In this document: positions 1 to 8,200 of the stretch, piece by piece | Position numbering within the stretch: the first letter of the stretch is position 1 | Layout of the letters: each line of letters begins with the position of its first letter | From: Candidatus Aminicenantota bacterium | GTDB lineage: Bacteria; Acidobacteriota; Aminicenantia; Aminicenantales; UBA4085 | Direction of reading: 5' to 3' | NCBI GenBank assembly: GCA_030691735.1 | Contig: JAUYDS010000073.1 | Coordinates: 1 to 33,490, forward strand | Length of the DNA: 33,490 bases | Made by a program: the position numbers and the translations under genes | The notes under the pieces: generated by a model | Told to the model about the DNA's origin: nothing | The model's input: only the letters and a program-made list of their open reading frames with translations | Databases searched by the model: none

Positions 1-150
1 AACCATGAGCTCTTGGCCCTTGGCGATGCCCTCAGGGTTATGGCACCAGAGGCAATGCAGGGGGCAGCCTTTGAAAAAAACGGTCGTCCGGATGCCGGGG
101 CCGTCATGAACGGCGAAACGCTTGATATCGAAGATCACGCCCTTGGACAT
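1..150 (-). CDS. Glycyl-radical enzyme activating protein, radical SAM (5' part only)
   Basis: This is the first 50 codons of a gene that runs off the left edge. The translation begins [20 protein letters not shown], the usual opening of PflA-type activases. The radical SAM cluster motif CPLHCLWC (C29-x3-C33-x2-C36) follows, then HNPEG. These proteins use a [4Fe-4S] cluster and S-adenosylmethionine to place a glycyl radical on a partner enzyme such as a pyruvate formate-lyase homologue. An in-frame ATG five codons upstream (165) is possible, but the ATG at 150 has a weak purine-rich site (CAGGGAA) before it and matches the family start. The partner enzyme lies outside the window, so the substrate cannot be named. 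Confidence 0.85.
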   Translation of the reverse strand, partial: MSKGVIFDIKRFAVHDGPGIRTTVFFKGCPLHCLWCHNPEGIAKGQELMV

Positions 151-199
151 GAGATTCCCTGCCATTGCGATCGTAATATATCACATATCAGAGCTAAAA

Positions 200-220
200 T
201 CAAGCTGTTTTTCAGCTTGA
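200..220 (-). terminator. Perfect 8-bp hairpin in the gap after galM, possible weak terminator
   Basis: TCAAGCTG and CAGCTTGA form a perfect 8-bp stem around a 5-nt loop. On the minus strand the stem is followed by a short T-rich run (ATTTTA). It lies about 150 nt past the stop of the epimerase and before the activase gene, so it could separate the two. The U-tract is poor. The rest of 151-366 shows no gene. Confidence 0.35.
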
Positions 221-366
221 AAAAGCCGCGCTTAGGGATATAAAAGTGCTTGAGTTTATTGAAAAATATTCAATGAAGCGAGCGGAATCGACGATCTCAA
301 AGGAGAGGAAATGAAAAACTATTGGGCCTATCGTTTCATTTTTAGGCCGCGCCCTCGTCCGCGATC

Positions 367-1533
367 TTATCGCTTCGTATAGAATTTATGGATGGTCAAG
401 CTCTTTAAGACCCGGCCCGGAAGAAGGATCGTCGAGGGAAAATTCGGATGATTCGGCGAATCGGGAAAGTGCTGCGTCTCCAGGCACAGTCCGAAATGCT
501 TCTTGTAGACCCGGCCGCCTTTGCCGGGGATCGTGCCGTCGAGGAAATTGCCGCTGTAGAACTGGATGCCGGGCTCGGTCGTGGTGATCTCCATGACCCG
601 GCCGCTGGTCGGGTCGGCCAGCCGCGCCGCCAGCCCCGTCGCAACGTCGGCTTTGTTTAAAACGTAGTTATGGTCGTAGCCTCCTTCGACTTTCGCGATC
701 CGCGAGCCGATCGTCATCGGCGTCGTAAAGTCCATCGGCGTTCCCTTGACCGGAGCCAGCTCGCCCGTGGGGATGAGGCCTTGATCGACGGGCGTATAGC
801 GATCGGCGGCAAGCATCAGCTCGTGGCCGAGGATGTCCCTCGCGCCGCCCGCTAAATTGAAATAGCTGTGGTGGGTCAGATTGACGGGCGTGGCTTTGTC
901 CGCGGCCGCCTCGTAGCTGATCCTGAGCTCGTCGTCGTTCGTGATCGTGTAGAGGACGGCCACCTCGAGGTTGCCGGGATAGCCCTCCTCCCCGTCCCGG
1001 CTTAGATAGGTGAATTTCACGCCGACGCTGTTGGATTCCATCCGCGGCTGGGCGTCCCAGACGACCTTGTCGAATCCCTTGAGGCCGCCGTGGAGATGGT
1101 TCTCGCCGTTGTTCACGGCCAGCTTGTAAACGGCGCCGTCGAGCGTGAAGCGGCCTTTGGCGATCCGGTTGCCGTAGCGGCCCACGATCGCCCCGAAATA
1201 GGGATTGTTCTTGACGTAGCCGTCGAGCGCGTCATAGCCGAGGACGACGTCGCCGAGTCGGCCGGACCGGTCCGGAACTTCGAGGGAGACCAGGATCGCT
1301 CCGTAGGTCATGATACGTGCTTTCAGGCCGTTCATGTTGGAGAGCGTGTAGATCTCGACCTGCGTGCCGTCGGGAAGGCGGCCGAAAAGGTCCTTTTTTA
1401 CGTCCATTTTCGCAACTCCGTTCGCCTCGGCGGATGCGGCCGGCGTCGGCTTTTCTTTTTTGCAAGCGGACAGACCGAAGCCTATGATCAAAACAAGGGC
1501 CGCGGCCATCGCCCTGAACATCGTCTTTCTCAT
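367..1533 (-). CDS. galM: Aldose 1-epimerase (mutarotase), predicted lipoprotein
   Basis: It interconverts alpha and beta anomers of aldoses such as galactose and glucose. Family motifs are clear: NGENHLHGG (His146, His148), LTHHSYFNLAG (catalytic His about 222) and CLETQHFPDSPNHPNFPST (catalytic Glu about 352), in the normal order and spacing. The start at 1533 is chosen over an upstream ATG because AGGAGG lies 8 nt before it and a lipoprotein signal peptide (MRKTMFRAM..., lipobox GLSAC, Cys24) begins there. The 388-aa product is therefore predicted to be membrane-anchored outside the cytoplasm, while the E. coli enzyme is cytosolic. It lies 83 nt downstream of the radical SAM gene on the same strand, with a possible promoter of its own in the gap. 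Confidence 0.93.
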   Translation of the reverse strand: MRKTMFRAMAAALVLIIGFGLSACKKEKPTPAASAEANGVAKMDVKKDLFGRLPDGTQVEIYTLSNMNGLKARIMTYGAILVSLEVPDRSGRLGDVVLGYDALDGYVKNNPYFGAIVGRYGNRIAKGRFTLDGAVYKLAVNNGENHLHGGLKGFDKVVWDAQPRMESNSVGVKFTYLSRDGEEGYPGNLEVAVLYTITNDDELRISYEAAADKATPVNLTHHSYFNLAGGARDILGHELMLAADRYTPVDQGLIPTGELAPVKGTPMDFTTPMTIGSRIAKVEGGYDHNYVLNKADVATGLAARLADPTSGRVMEITTTEPGIQFYSGNFLDGTIPGKGGRVYKKHFGLCLETQHFPDSPNHPNFPSTILLPGRVLKSLTIHKFYTKR

Positions 1534-1584
1534 AGCGTTGGCCTCCTCGGCACTGGTTGGCGTGGCCATTGTTTCATAAGACTC

Positions 1585-1613
1585 AAAATATCAGATTTCA
1601 TCTCGTGAGACAA
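1585..1613 (-). promoter_or_regulatory. Possible sigma-70 promoter for galM
   Basis: Minus strand: TTGTCT, 17-nt spacer, TATTTT with a TGn extension before the -10. Each hexamer matches the consensus at 4 of 6 positions. It lies in the gap between the radical SAM stop and the epimerase start. Confidence 0.4.
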
Positions 1614-1616
1614 ATA

Positions 1617-2951
1617 TCATTCGTTGAGGAGAGCCTGGAGCTCGCGGTATTCCTCGGGGGAGATGTCGCCCCAGATATAGGGAAAAACCATCTTGTTATA
1701 GATCAGCGGATCGGCGTCCTTCTTCAGCCGGCCCTGCTCGACAAGCTCCCGCCAGATGCGCGTCCCGGGGATCGGCGAAAAATAGGCCATGCGGGGCTTG
1801 GCCCCGAGCCCGCGGACATCCCGAATACTTTCCTTGATGCCCGCCACGTCTTGATTCGGCAGCCCGGTGATGAGATAGACATGGATGTCCTCCCGCCTGT
1901 AACCGGCCTCGATGAGATGTCCGATCGCCGTTTCAAGATCGCCCCGCCCCACTTTGGGACAAGCTTCGCGGATCACGTCCTCGTCGGTCGATTCCTGGCT
2001 GAGATAAAGCGACAGAACGCCGGCCCGGGCGAAGAGGCGGGCCAGGTCCCGGTCGATCTCCCGGACATGAAGGCCGTTGGGCGTATGAAAGAAGATCGGC
2101 AGCTTTCGACGGACGACGTCTTCCAAGATGGGGACGATATGAGACTCGTGTTTGAGGAGAAGGGCGTCGTCATAGAAAGCAAAATCGCGCGTTCCATAGC
2201 GGTCGACGGCGTCGGCGATCTCCTCGATAACGCGGGCGGGTTCTCGCTGCTCAAAACGGCCATAGAGGAGCGGCCCAGCGCAGAACGTGCACCTGAACGG
2301 GCAGCCGCGCGAAGTCAGGAGCGGAAGGGAACGCTTGTCTCCGAGGAGATCCAGCGCCGGCCGCGGCAAGTCTCGGAACGATGGGAAGTCCGCATCGCGG
2401 ACGCTTCCGTCGCCCCAGATCTCGCGGGCGGCGCGCAGGATCCTCTTCTCCGCCGGGCCGGGTAGGACCATGTCCGCTCCCGAGAAACGCCGGGCATGAT
2501 CCTCGGCCAGTGTCGCGTAGATGCCGCCGAGGACGATCGGGACCGTCCCGAATTTTTGGCGGACCAGTTCGACGGCGAGCTGGACGCCCGGATACCAGTA
2601 GGTCATCGTGCACGTGATCAGGACGAGATCCGGGACCGGGCCGCGCCCCAGCTCAGATAAAAACAGATCGATCGGGATCCCGTAGCGTGAATACCTCCGC
2701 GGGACGGTTTTCAGGACCTCCGGCTTCGGGATCTCCACCTTTAAAAAATGGCCGCGGCCGTCCGGTTTGGACCTCGCCGGCGGCGGCAGTCCGGGATGGA
2801 ACCGGTCGAGACAATCGATGAGACGGAGGTCGACGTCCGCGTTGTCCCGGAGGATCGAAGCGGCGTAGAGAAGTCCGAGCGGCCGGAGCCAAAAATCGTA
2901 GGCCGTGAAATCGGTGATCCAAGGGTTGATCAGGAGGACGTTTTTCTTCAT
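1617..2951 (-). CDS. B12-binding-domain radical SAM protein
   Basis: The 444-aa protein begins MKKNVLLINPWITDF, typical of the cobalamin-binding Rossmann-like domain of class B radical SAM enzymes. This N-terminal domain (about 1-190) is followed by a radical SAM core with CPFRCTFC (C217-x3-C221-x2-C224) after LTSRG. The C-terminal part has the usual HTPNGLHVREIDRDLARL and ITGLPNQD segments. The reaction cannot be predicted; members carry out methylations and other radical chemistry. The ATG at 2951 uses the last A of the encoded tRNA-Leu CCA as its first base, so no separate Shine-Dalgarno site exists. A start nine codons upstream would lie inside the tRNA T-arm and is unlikely. Confidence 0.85.
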   Translation of the reverse strand: MKKNVLLINPWITDFTAYDFWLRPLGLLYAASILRDNADVDLRLIDCLDRFHPGLPPPARSKPDGRGHFLKVEIPKPEVLKTVPRRYSRYGIPIDLFLSELGRGPVPDLVLITCTMTYWYPGVQLAVELVRQKFGTVPIVLGGIYATLAEDHARRFSGADMVLPGPAEKRILRAAREIWGDGSVRDADFPSFRDLPRPALDLLGDKRSLPLLTSRGCPFRCTFCAGPLLYGRFEQREPARVIEEIADAVDRYGTRDFAFYDDALLLKHESHIVPILEDVVRRKLPIFFHTPNGLHVREIDRDLARLFARAGVLSLYLSQESTDEDVIREACPKVGRGDLETAIGHLIEAGYRREDIHVYLITGLPNQDVAGIKESIRDVRGLGAKPRMAYFSPIPGTRIWRELVEQGRLKKDADPLIYNKMVFPYIWGDISPEEYRELQALLNE

Positions 2952-3041
2952 GGTGCGGAAGGTGGGACTTGAACCCACACAGCCTTATAATCGGCTATAA
3001 GCTCCTGAGGCTTACGCGTCTGCCAATTCCGCCACTTCCGC
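2951..3041 (-). tRNA. tRNA-Leu (CAG anticodon), CCA encoded
   Basis: The minus strand folds as a class II tRNA. The acceptor stem is GCGGAAG/CTTCCGC. The D-arm contains GCGGAATTGGCAGACGC. The anticodon stem TAAGC/GCTTA has loop CTCAGGA (anticodon CAG, decodes CTG). A long variable arm (AGCC/GGCT) and a T-arm GTGGG-TTCAAGT-CCCAC follow. Discriminator A and CCA are encoded at 2954-2951. The 3' terminal A is also the first base of the downstream radical SAM start codon. Confidence 0.97.
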
Positions 3042-3069
3042 ACGCCTGTAAGCCTATGAAAGCTTCCGT

Positions 3070-3098
3070 ATTATAATATCATGGCCTCCATGAGTAAA
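3070..3098 (-). promoter_or_regulatory. Promoter of the tRNA-Leu gene
   Basis: Minus strand: TTTACT (3098-3093), 17-nt spacer, perfect TATAAT (3075-3070). The predicted start point, near 3063, lies about 22 nt before the mature tRNA 5' end. The ATTATAAT core is palindromic and also offers a -10 on the plus strand, but no good plus-strand -35 is visible. Confidence 0.7.
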
Positions 3099-3111
3099 GG
3101 GGGGCTCGCTC

Positions 3112-3412
3112 GAAGCGGGCGAAAGCTCTCCTTGTCGCGGGTCGTATCGGCAAGATCGGGAAACGGCTTCGCTCCCGACTCGGGTTTTTAACGCCGTTTC
3201 CTCACCGTCCTTCTCGGCGGCTCACAACTCGCTTCCCGGCTTCCTAATGACGGGGGTGCGCCGGGAAGCTCAAACATGGTTCGCCGGCCGGCCTCTTCCG
3301 GGCCGGCTTCCCTCTAAGGACGGCTCGGAAAGGCTGAACCCTCCATGGTCGCTTCAGCCATTTCCCGATCTTGTCGTTCGGTTCAATCCATGATTGAGCT
3401 TTCGCCCGCTTC
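3112..3412. other. 301-nt nested inverted-repeat (fold-back) element, possible structured RNA or MITE
   Basis: The ends are a perfect 17-bp inverted repeat: GAAGCGGGCGAAAGCTC at 3112-3128 pairs with 3396-3412. After symmetric 22-nt internal spacers a second long-range pairing follows: 3151-3168 with 3356-3373, 17 of 18 positions complementary. Inside lie two local hairpins, 3231-3240/3260-3269 (10 bp) and 3283-3289/3301-3307 (7 bp). Arms of the second helix can also pair locally instead: GGAAACGGC 3159-3167 with 3193-3201, and GGCTGAA 3332-3338 with 3353-3359. No convincing protein-coding frame is present. It does not match RNase P, tmRNA or SRP RNA signatures that I can recognise. The transcribed strand is unknown. 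Confidence 0.6.
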
Positions 3413-3768
3413 TTCTCTCACAGATTGATAACTCACCGAATTTGATCCTTGCTCCATATAAAACTAATACCTCTTCTATCATCTTGGGCGAGGGGAAGAA
3501 GGCGAAGCGACCTTTAGGAAATCTTGCCGCTGCGGTTCGTTTTTTCGGCGGACGATTCAAGGACGCGGAGGCAGGGTTGGCCCTAAGGCCCCCATAGCGG
3601 AGGGGGGCCCCGTCGCTTCGGCGGGGGGAACCGACGGGACTGGTTCCCCAGGGGGCCGGGGGCCACCCTGTCGCCGCGTCGACCTCTATCTCCGCAACCG
3701 GAAAAACCGAACAATGCAGGCGAAAAGATTTCCGCCGGGGAGCGAGTTTATTCCCCGAGCCCTTCCAC
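3413..3768. other. Gene-free intergenic stretch
   Basis: An AT-richer part (about 3413-3480) passes into a GC-rich part with many G and C runs (about 3585-3670). A 67-codon frame crosses it (3394-3597) but has no ribosome binding site and no recognisable domain. Apart from the 25-nt dispersed repeat listed separately, I see no supported feature. Confidence 0.5.
3638..3662. repeat. 25-nt dispersed repeat, copy 1
   Basis: This 25-nt stretch, containing GGTTCCCCAGGGGGCC, is the exact reverse complement of 16544-16568. Both copies are intergenic and G/C-rich. Confidence 0.75.
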
Positions 3769-3797
3769 TTGACAAACGGCCCCCTCGCTCTTATTGT
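3769..3797 (+). promoter_or_regulatory. Sigma-70 promoter for the release-factor-like gene
   Basis: Perfect TTGACA (3769-3774), 17-nt spacer, TATTGT (3792-3797). It predicts a leader of about 94 nt ending in the AAGGAGG site before the ATG at 3898. Confidence 0.65.
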
Positions 3798-3897
3798 TAA
3801 ATATGCATGACCGTCTCCTTAACGAGAGAGCGCGTCCTGAGTCTCGATAAAAACAAGAAGGGGCGTTTTTAAAACACAATCCACTGAAGGAGGTTTT

Positions 3898-5040
3898 ATG
3901 AAACTTTTGAGCCGGCAACAGATGGAAAACCTTTCCCGTTTCAAGAGCGAGAAATTCCTGACGACCTCGTTCTTCCTCAACACCGATAAAAGCCGCCAGT
4001 CAAGGAAAGAGATCCTCGTCACGGCCAAGAACCTTCTGGCCGTCGGCCGAACGCGCCTCGAAGCCCTATCCCTCGAGAAGGACAGGAAAGCGTCCCTGGG
4101 CGGGGACCTGGACAAGATCACCGATTTCTGCTCCCAGAACATGACCTCCAATTCGCACGGAGTGGCCGTTTTCTCCTGCCAGGGGGAACGGTTTTGGGAA
4201 GACATTCACCTCCCCCATCCCCCGCGCGACCGGATCCTCTTCGACCACAATCCTTATATCCGGCCGCTGTCCCAGATCCTGAGCCGATATCATCGCATCT
4301 GCGTCTTTCTGGTTGGACGTCCAAGCGCGAAATGGTACAGCGTCTTCATGGGGGAAATCTCGCCCCTCGACGCCTTGACGAACGAGCTCCCGGTCCATGA
4401 CAAGGAGGGGGACTTCGACGGCACCTCAGTCCGCCGCATCGAGCGCCACCTCGAGGCCCATGTGCACGAGCATTACAAGAGAGCCTCGCAGCGGACGTTC
4501 GATCTGTTCAAGAAGGAGAAATTCGATTGGCTCTTCCTGGGCTGCGAGGACGGCTTCTTCTCGGAGCTGGAACTCTTCCTCCACTCCTATCTCCGCGAAC
4601 GGTTGAAGGGCCGGCTCAAGGCCAAGCCCTCCGACCGTGACGACAAGGTCCTCAAAGAGGCTGTCGAGCTCGAGGACCAGCTCAATCAAGCGGCCGAAGC
4701 CGAGACCGTCCGACGGCTCGTGGCCGAGCTCGAAAAGGGAGGCCTCGCCGTCTCCGGCGTCAAGGAAACGCTGCGCCGGCTGAACCAAGTCGAGGTCCAG
4801 ACGATGCTGGTGACCCACAATTTCGCCGCGTCGGGCAAGATCTGCCCGAAATGCCGGTTCCTCTATCTCGATGAGGCGGTCTGTCCGAGCTGCCAGAAAG
4901 CGACCGACCCCGTGGCCGACGTCGTGGACGAAGCGATCGAATCGGCCTTCCGCAGCCATGCCGAGGTCAAGCATATCACCCCTCCCTCGAAGCTCGACCA
5001 TTACGGGAAGATCGGGGCCTTCCTGAGGTATAAGGTCTAA
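3898..5040 (+). CDS. Bacterial archaeo-eukaryotic release factor (baeRF)-like protein
   Basis: The 380-aa protein resembles the eRF1/pelota fold in domain order. An N-terminal region (1-165) is followed by a helical segment beginning about residue 174 (DGTSVRRIERHLEAHVHEHY) that aligns by eye with the region after GGQ in eRF1. Next comes KFDWLFLGCEDGFFSELELF, then a domain-3-like segment GLAVSGVKETLRRLNQVEVQ. A zinc-ribbon pair CPKC (316-319) and CPSC (329-332) sits near the C-terminus. The GGQ catalytic tripeptide is absent. Members of the family are inferred to act on ribosomes, but no function is established for this one. The start has a strong AAGGAGG site and a promoter upstream. The gene is monocistronic and convergent with the efflux operon. 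Confidence 0.7.
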   Translation: MKLLSRQQMENLSRFKSEKFLTTSFFLNTDKSRQSRKEILVTAKNLLAVGRTRLEALSLEKDRKASLGGDLDKITDFCSQNMTSNSHGVAVFSCQGERFWEDIHLPHPPRDRILFDHNPYIRPLSQILSRYHRICVFLVGRPSAKWYSVFMGEISPLDALTNELPVHDKEGDFDGTSVRRIERHLEAHVHEHYKRASQRTFDLFKKEKFDWLFLGCEDGFFSELELFLHSYLRERLKGRLKAKPSDRDDKVLKEAVELEDQLNQAAEAETVRRLVAELEKGGLAVSGVKETLRRLNQVEVQTMLVTHNFAASGKICPKCRFLYLDEAVCPSCQKATDPVADVVDEAIESAFRSHAEVKHITPPSKLDHYGKIGAFLRYKV

Positions 5041-5045
5041 AGAGA

Positions 5046-5078
5046 TCCCCTCCCATCCCCCCTCTTCTAAAGGGGAGG
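5046..5078. repeat. C-run/G-run palindromic repeat after the baeRF gene
   Basis: CCCCTCTTCTAAAGGGG sits within a C-rich then G-rich block directly after the stop codon. It resembles the block at 16625-16645 (CCCCCCTTTGCTAAAGGGGG). It may act as a hairpin terminator for the plus-strand gene, although no T-tract follows. Confidence 0.5.
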
Positions 5079-5180
5079 GTCAAGGGACGAGCCTTCGCGG
5101 CGGAAGTGGACCCCCGGGCAATGCCCGCCCTCATTCGCTTCGCAAATGAGGACTGCAAAGCCTGGGGCCCCCGGCCGCCG
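5079..5180. repeat. GTCAAGGGACGAGCC palindromic repeat, copy 1 (with extra hairpin)
   Basis: It begins GTCAAGGGACGAGCCTTCGC and ends in CCGGCCGCCG. Copies in reverse orientation lie at 11576-11639 and 18324-18387. The core is an imperfect palindrome, GGCGG...CCGCC around a C-run/G-run stem. This copy is about 35 nt longer because its loop contains an additional hairpin, CTCATTCGCTTCGCAAATGAG-like, at about 5130-5150. It occupies the gap between two convergent genes. Confidence 0.75.
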
Positions 5181-5204
5181 TGGGGGGATTATGAGCTCCG
5201 GACT

Positions 5205-8200
5205 TTATTCTTCCGCGGGCTTATTCTTGAACGACACCCGCTCGAACAAGCTGTAGATGATCGGGAGGACGAACAGCGTCAGCAAGGTCGTCGCCGTCAG
5301 GCCGCCGATGACGGTGATGGCCATAGGCGACCGCATCTCGGAGCCCATCGATCGGCTGACGGCCATCGGGATCATGCCCAAGATGGTCGCCAACGCCGTC
5401 AGGACGACCGGCCGAAGCCGCGTCACCGCTCCCTGGATGATCGCTTCCTTCCGTTCCAAGCCGCGGCGTTTCAATTGATTCATGTAGTCGATCATGACGA
5501 TGCCGTTGGCCACGGCGATTCCGGCTAGAAGAATGAACCCGACGCCCACCATCAGATTGACCTGCTGAGACGTGATGATCAGGAGAAGGATGACCCCGAT
5601 CAAAGCCATCGGAATGGTGAACATGATGACTAAAGGATGGAGGAAGGATTCGAACTGGGAGGCCATGACCATGTAGATCAGGAGGACGGCCAGGGCGAAA
5701 ACGCCGGCCAGAACGAGGAAGGCGTCCTTCATCTGCTCATAGGCGCCGCCATATTCGAAGAAATATCCCGCCGGGAGCTCCTTTTCCATGGGGACCAGCC
5801 GGGCCTTGATATCCTTGACCACGCTGCCCAGGTCGCGGCCGGCGATGTTGGCCGTGACCGTCACGATCCGTGTCTGGTTCTCCCGGCTGATCTCGATCGG
5901 GCCTTCGCCCGGCTCGACCGCCGCCACTTGACTGAGATAGACCGTCTTGTTGAGAGGATTCAAAATGGGGATGTTCCGGATCATGTCCATGTCGTTCCGA
6001 AATTCCTCGCGGAACAGGACGCGGAGGTCGAACTCCTCTCCGCCTTCCCGATAGCGGGAGACAACCTTGCCCTGAGTGGCCGTCTGGACCATATTGGCGA
6101 CCTGGTAGACCGAGAGCCCGGCCTGGGCCGCCTTTTCCCGGTCGATCCGGATGCGATATTCGGGCTTCCCCTTGGCCAAGGTGTGGGTCAGGTCCCGCAA
6201 TCCAGCGATATCCCTGATCTGGCCGACGGTCCTGTCGCCAAGGTCCTTCAGCACGGCCAGATCCTTGCCGTAGATCTTGATGCTGACCGGGATCTGCTGG
6301 CCGCCGAGGATGAACCCGGAGACGTCGACGGCCTCGAACTTGACGTTCTCGAGCTTGGGCAGGCTGCGGCGGATCCGCTCGAGCACCTGAAGGTCGGTCG
6401 ACTTCCGGTCCGTCTTGTGGACAAGGCCGATCCACAACATCCCCTCGTGCGAGCCGCTCGTGCTGAATCCGCTTTGGGTGCTCATGGACCGGCCTTCCTC
6501 CGATTCCTGCCCGCCTTGGGCCGTGACGGTCCGCACTTCAGGATGTCCGGCGACGATCTTCTCGACGACCGTCAGGACGCGGTTAGTCTCGTCCAACGCG
6601 GTGCCGACGGGCATCTTGACCTTCAAAAAAATCATGTCAACGTCGAAGGCCGGCATGAATTCCGTTCCCAGGAAGGGCACCAGGACGAAAGACATGGCAA
6701 AGAGGAGAAAGGCGCCGCCCAGGATCCAGCCACGGCGGCGGAGCGCTTTTTCGAGAAGACGGCGATATGCCCGCCGGGCTTTTTCAAATTGGCTCTCCGG
6801 CCGCGCCCGGCCGGAGGCGAGGCCCTCGCCTTTGGCCCGCAGGAGCAGCGAAGAAAGCATCGGAACGATCGTCAGCGAAACGAAAAGCGATGAGACGAGA
6901 GAAAAGACGATGGCCACAGCCAGCCCCCGGGTCAGTTTGGCCGTGATCCCGGAAGCGACGACCATCGGGAAAAAGACGACGATCGTCGTCAGCGTCGAGG
7001 CCGTGACGGCCATGCCGACCTCCGAGGCTCCCCGGATGGCCGCTTCCTTGCGGCTCTCGCCGAGCTCGATGTGGCGGAAGGTGTTCTCGATGACGACGAT
7101 CGAATCGTCGACCATGCGTCCGACGCCCAAGGCCAGACCTCCGAGAGTCAGGAGGTTGAGGGTGTAGCCGGCTAGATAGAAAGCGATGAACGTGGTGACG
7201 ATCGACAGCGGGATAGCCAAGGCGATGATCAGGGTCGGCCGCCAGTTCCGGAGAAAGAGGAGGATGAGAGCGATGGCCAGAATCCCGCCAAAGAGGGCGT
7301 CGTCCACGGAGTACTTCGTCACGCGCTGGATCATCGCCGACTGGTCGAAGGCCTCGCTGAACTCGACGCCCGCGGGAAGGTTTATCCGGAGTTCGCCTAA
7401 GACCTTCTTCACGGCTTCGCCGGTGATGGCGGTGTTGGCCCCGGACCGCTTGCTGATCATCAGAAAAGCCCCTTTTTTGCCCTGGATCCGGCCGATCGAC
7501 CGGACGTCCTTCAGGCCGTCCTTGACGGCGGCGATATCCTTGACATAAATGACCTCGCCGGCGGGCGTAGCGCCCACGACCGTGTTCCGGATGTCGTCGA
7601 GTGTGCCGTACTCTCCGAGCGTCCGGATCAGATACTCCGAATGCCGCTCGTTGAGATAGCCGGCGGGAAGGTTGATGTTCTCCATGGCCAGGGCCATCAG
7701 GACTTTGTCGAGAGAGACCTTGCGGGCGTCGAGGGCGTTCTTATCGATCTCGACCTGGATCTCGCGCGTGTCCGAGCCGAAAACTCGAGCGGACGCGACG
7801 CCGTCGATACGTTCCAGACGTGGCGCTACGTCGTCCTCGAGCATCTTTTTAAGCGCGGCGCTGGGCATAGGACCGGTCACGCCGTACATGATGATCGGCA
7901 TCTGGGCGAAGTTGAACTTGACCACCATCGGATCTTCGGCGTCCTTGGGCAGAAAGTTCCGATAGAGCTTGATCTGGTCCCGGATGTCCTGGGCGGCGAA
8001 ATCCAGGTTCGCCCCCCAGACGAACTCGGTCATGATCATGGACACGCCTTCCATGCTCTGCGAAGTGACCTTGCGAACCTTGTTGACTGAGCTGACCACC
8101 TGCTCCAGCAGCCGCGTGATCGACTTCTCGATATCTTCCGAGGAGGCTCCTTGATAGTTGGTGATGACCGTGACCGTTGGATATTCGATGTCCGGGAAGA

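Noticed and set aside
3394-3597. Short 67-codon plus-strand frame (and its minus-strand counterpart 3354-3560)
   Set aside because: No SD site, no recognisable domain, and it begins inside the fold-back element.
3042-3768. RNase P RNA, tmRNA or SRP RNA in the gap
   Set aside because: I looked for the RNase P GAGGAAAGTCC core, the tmRNA tRNA-like ends and the SRP GGAAGCAGC-type loop on both strands and found none.
5637-6893. 418-codon plus-strand frame
   Set aside because: It is antisense to the RND pump gene, has a composition-driven Asp/Gly/Leu-rich translation and no ribosome site.
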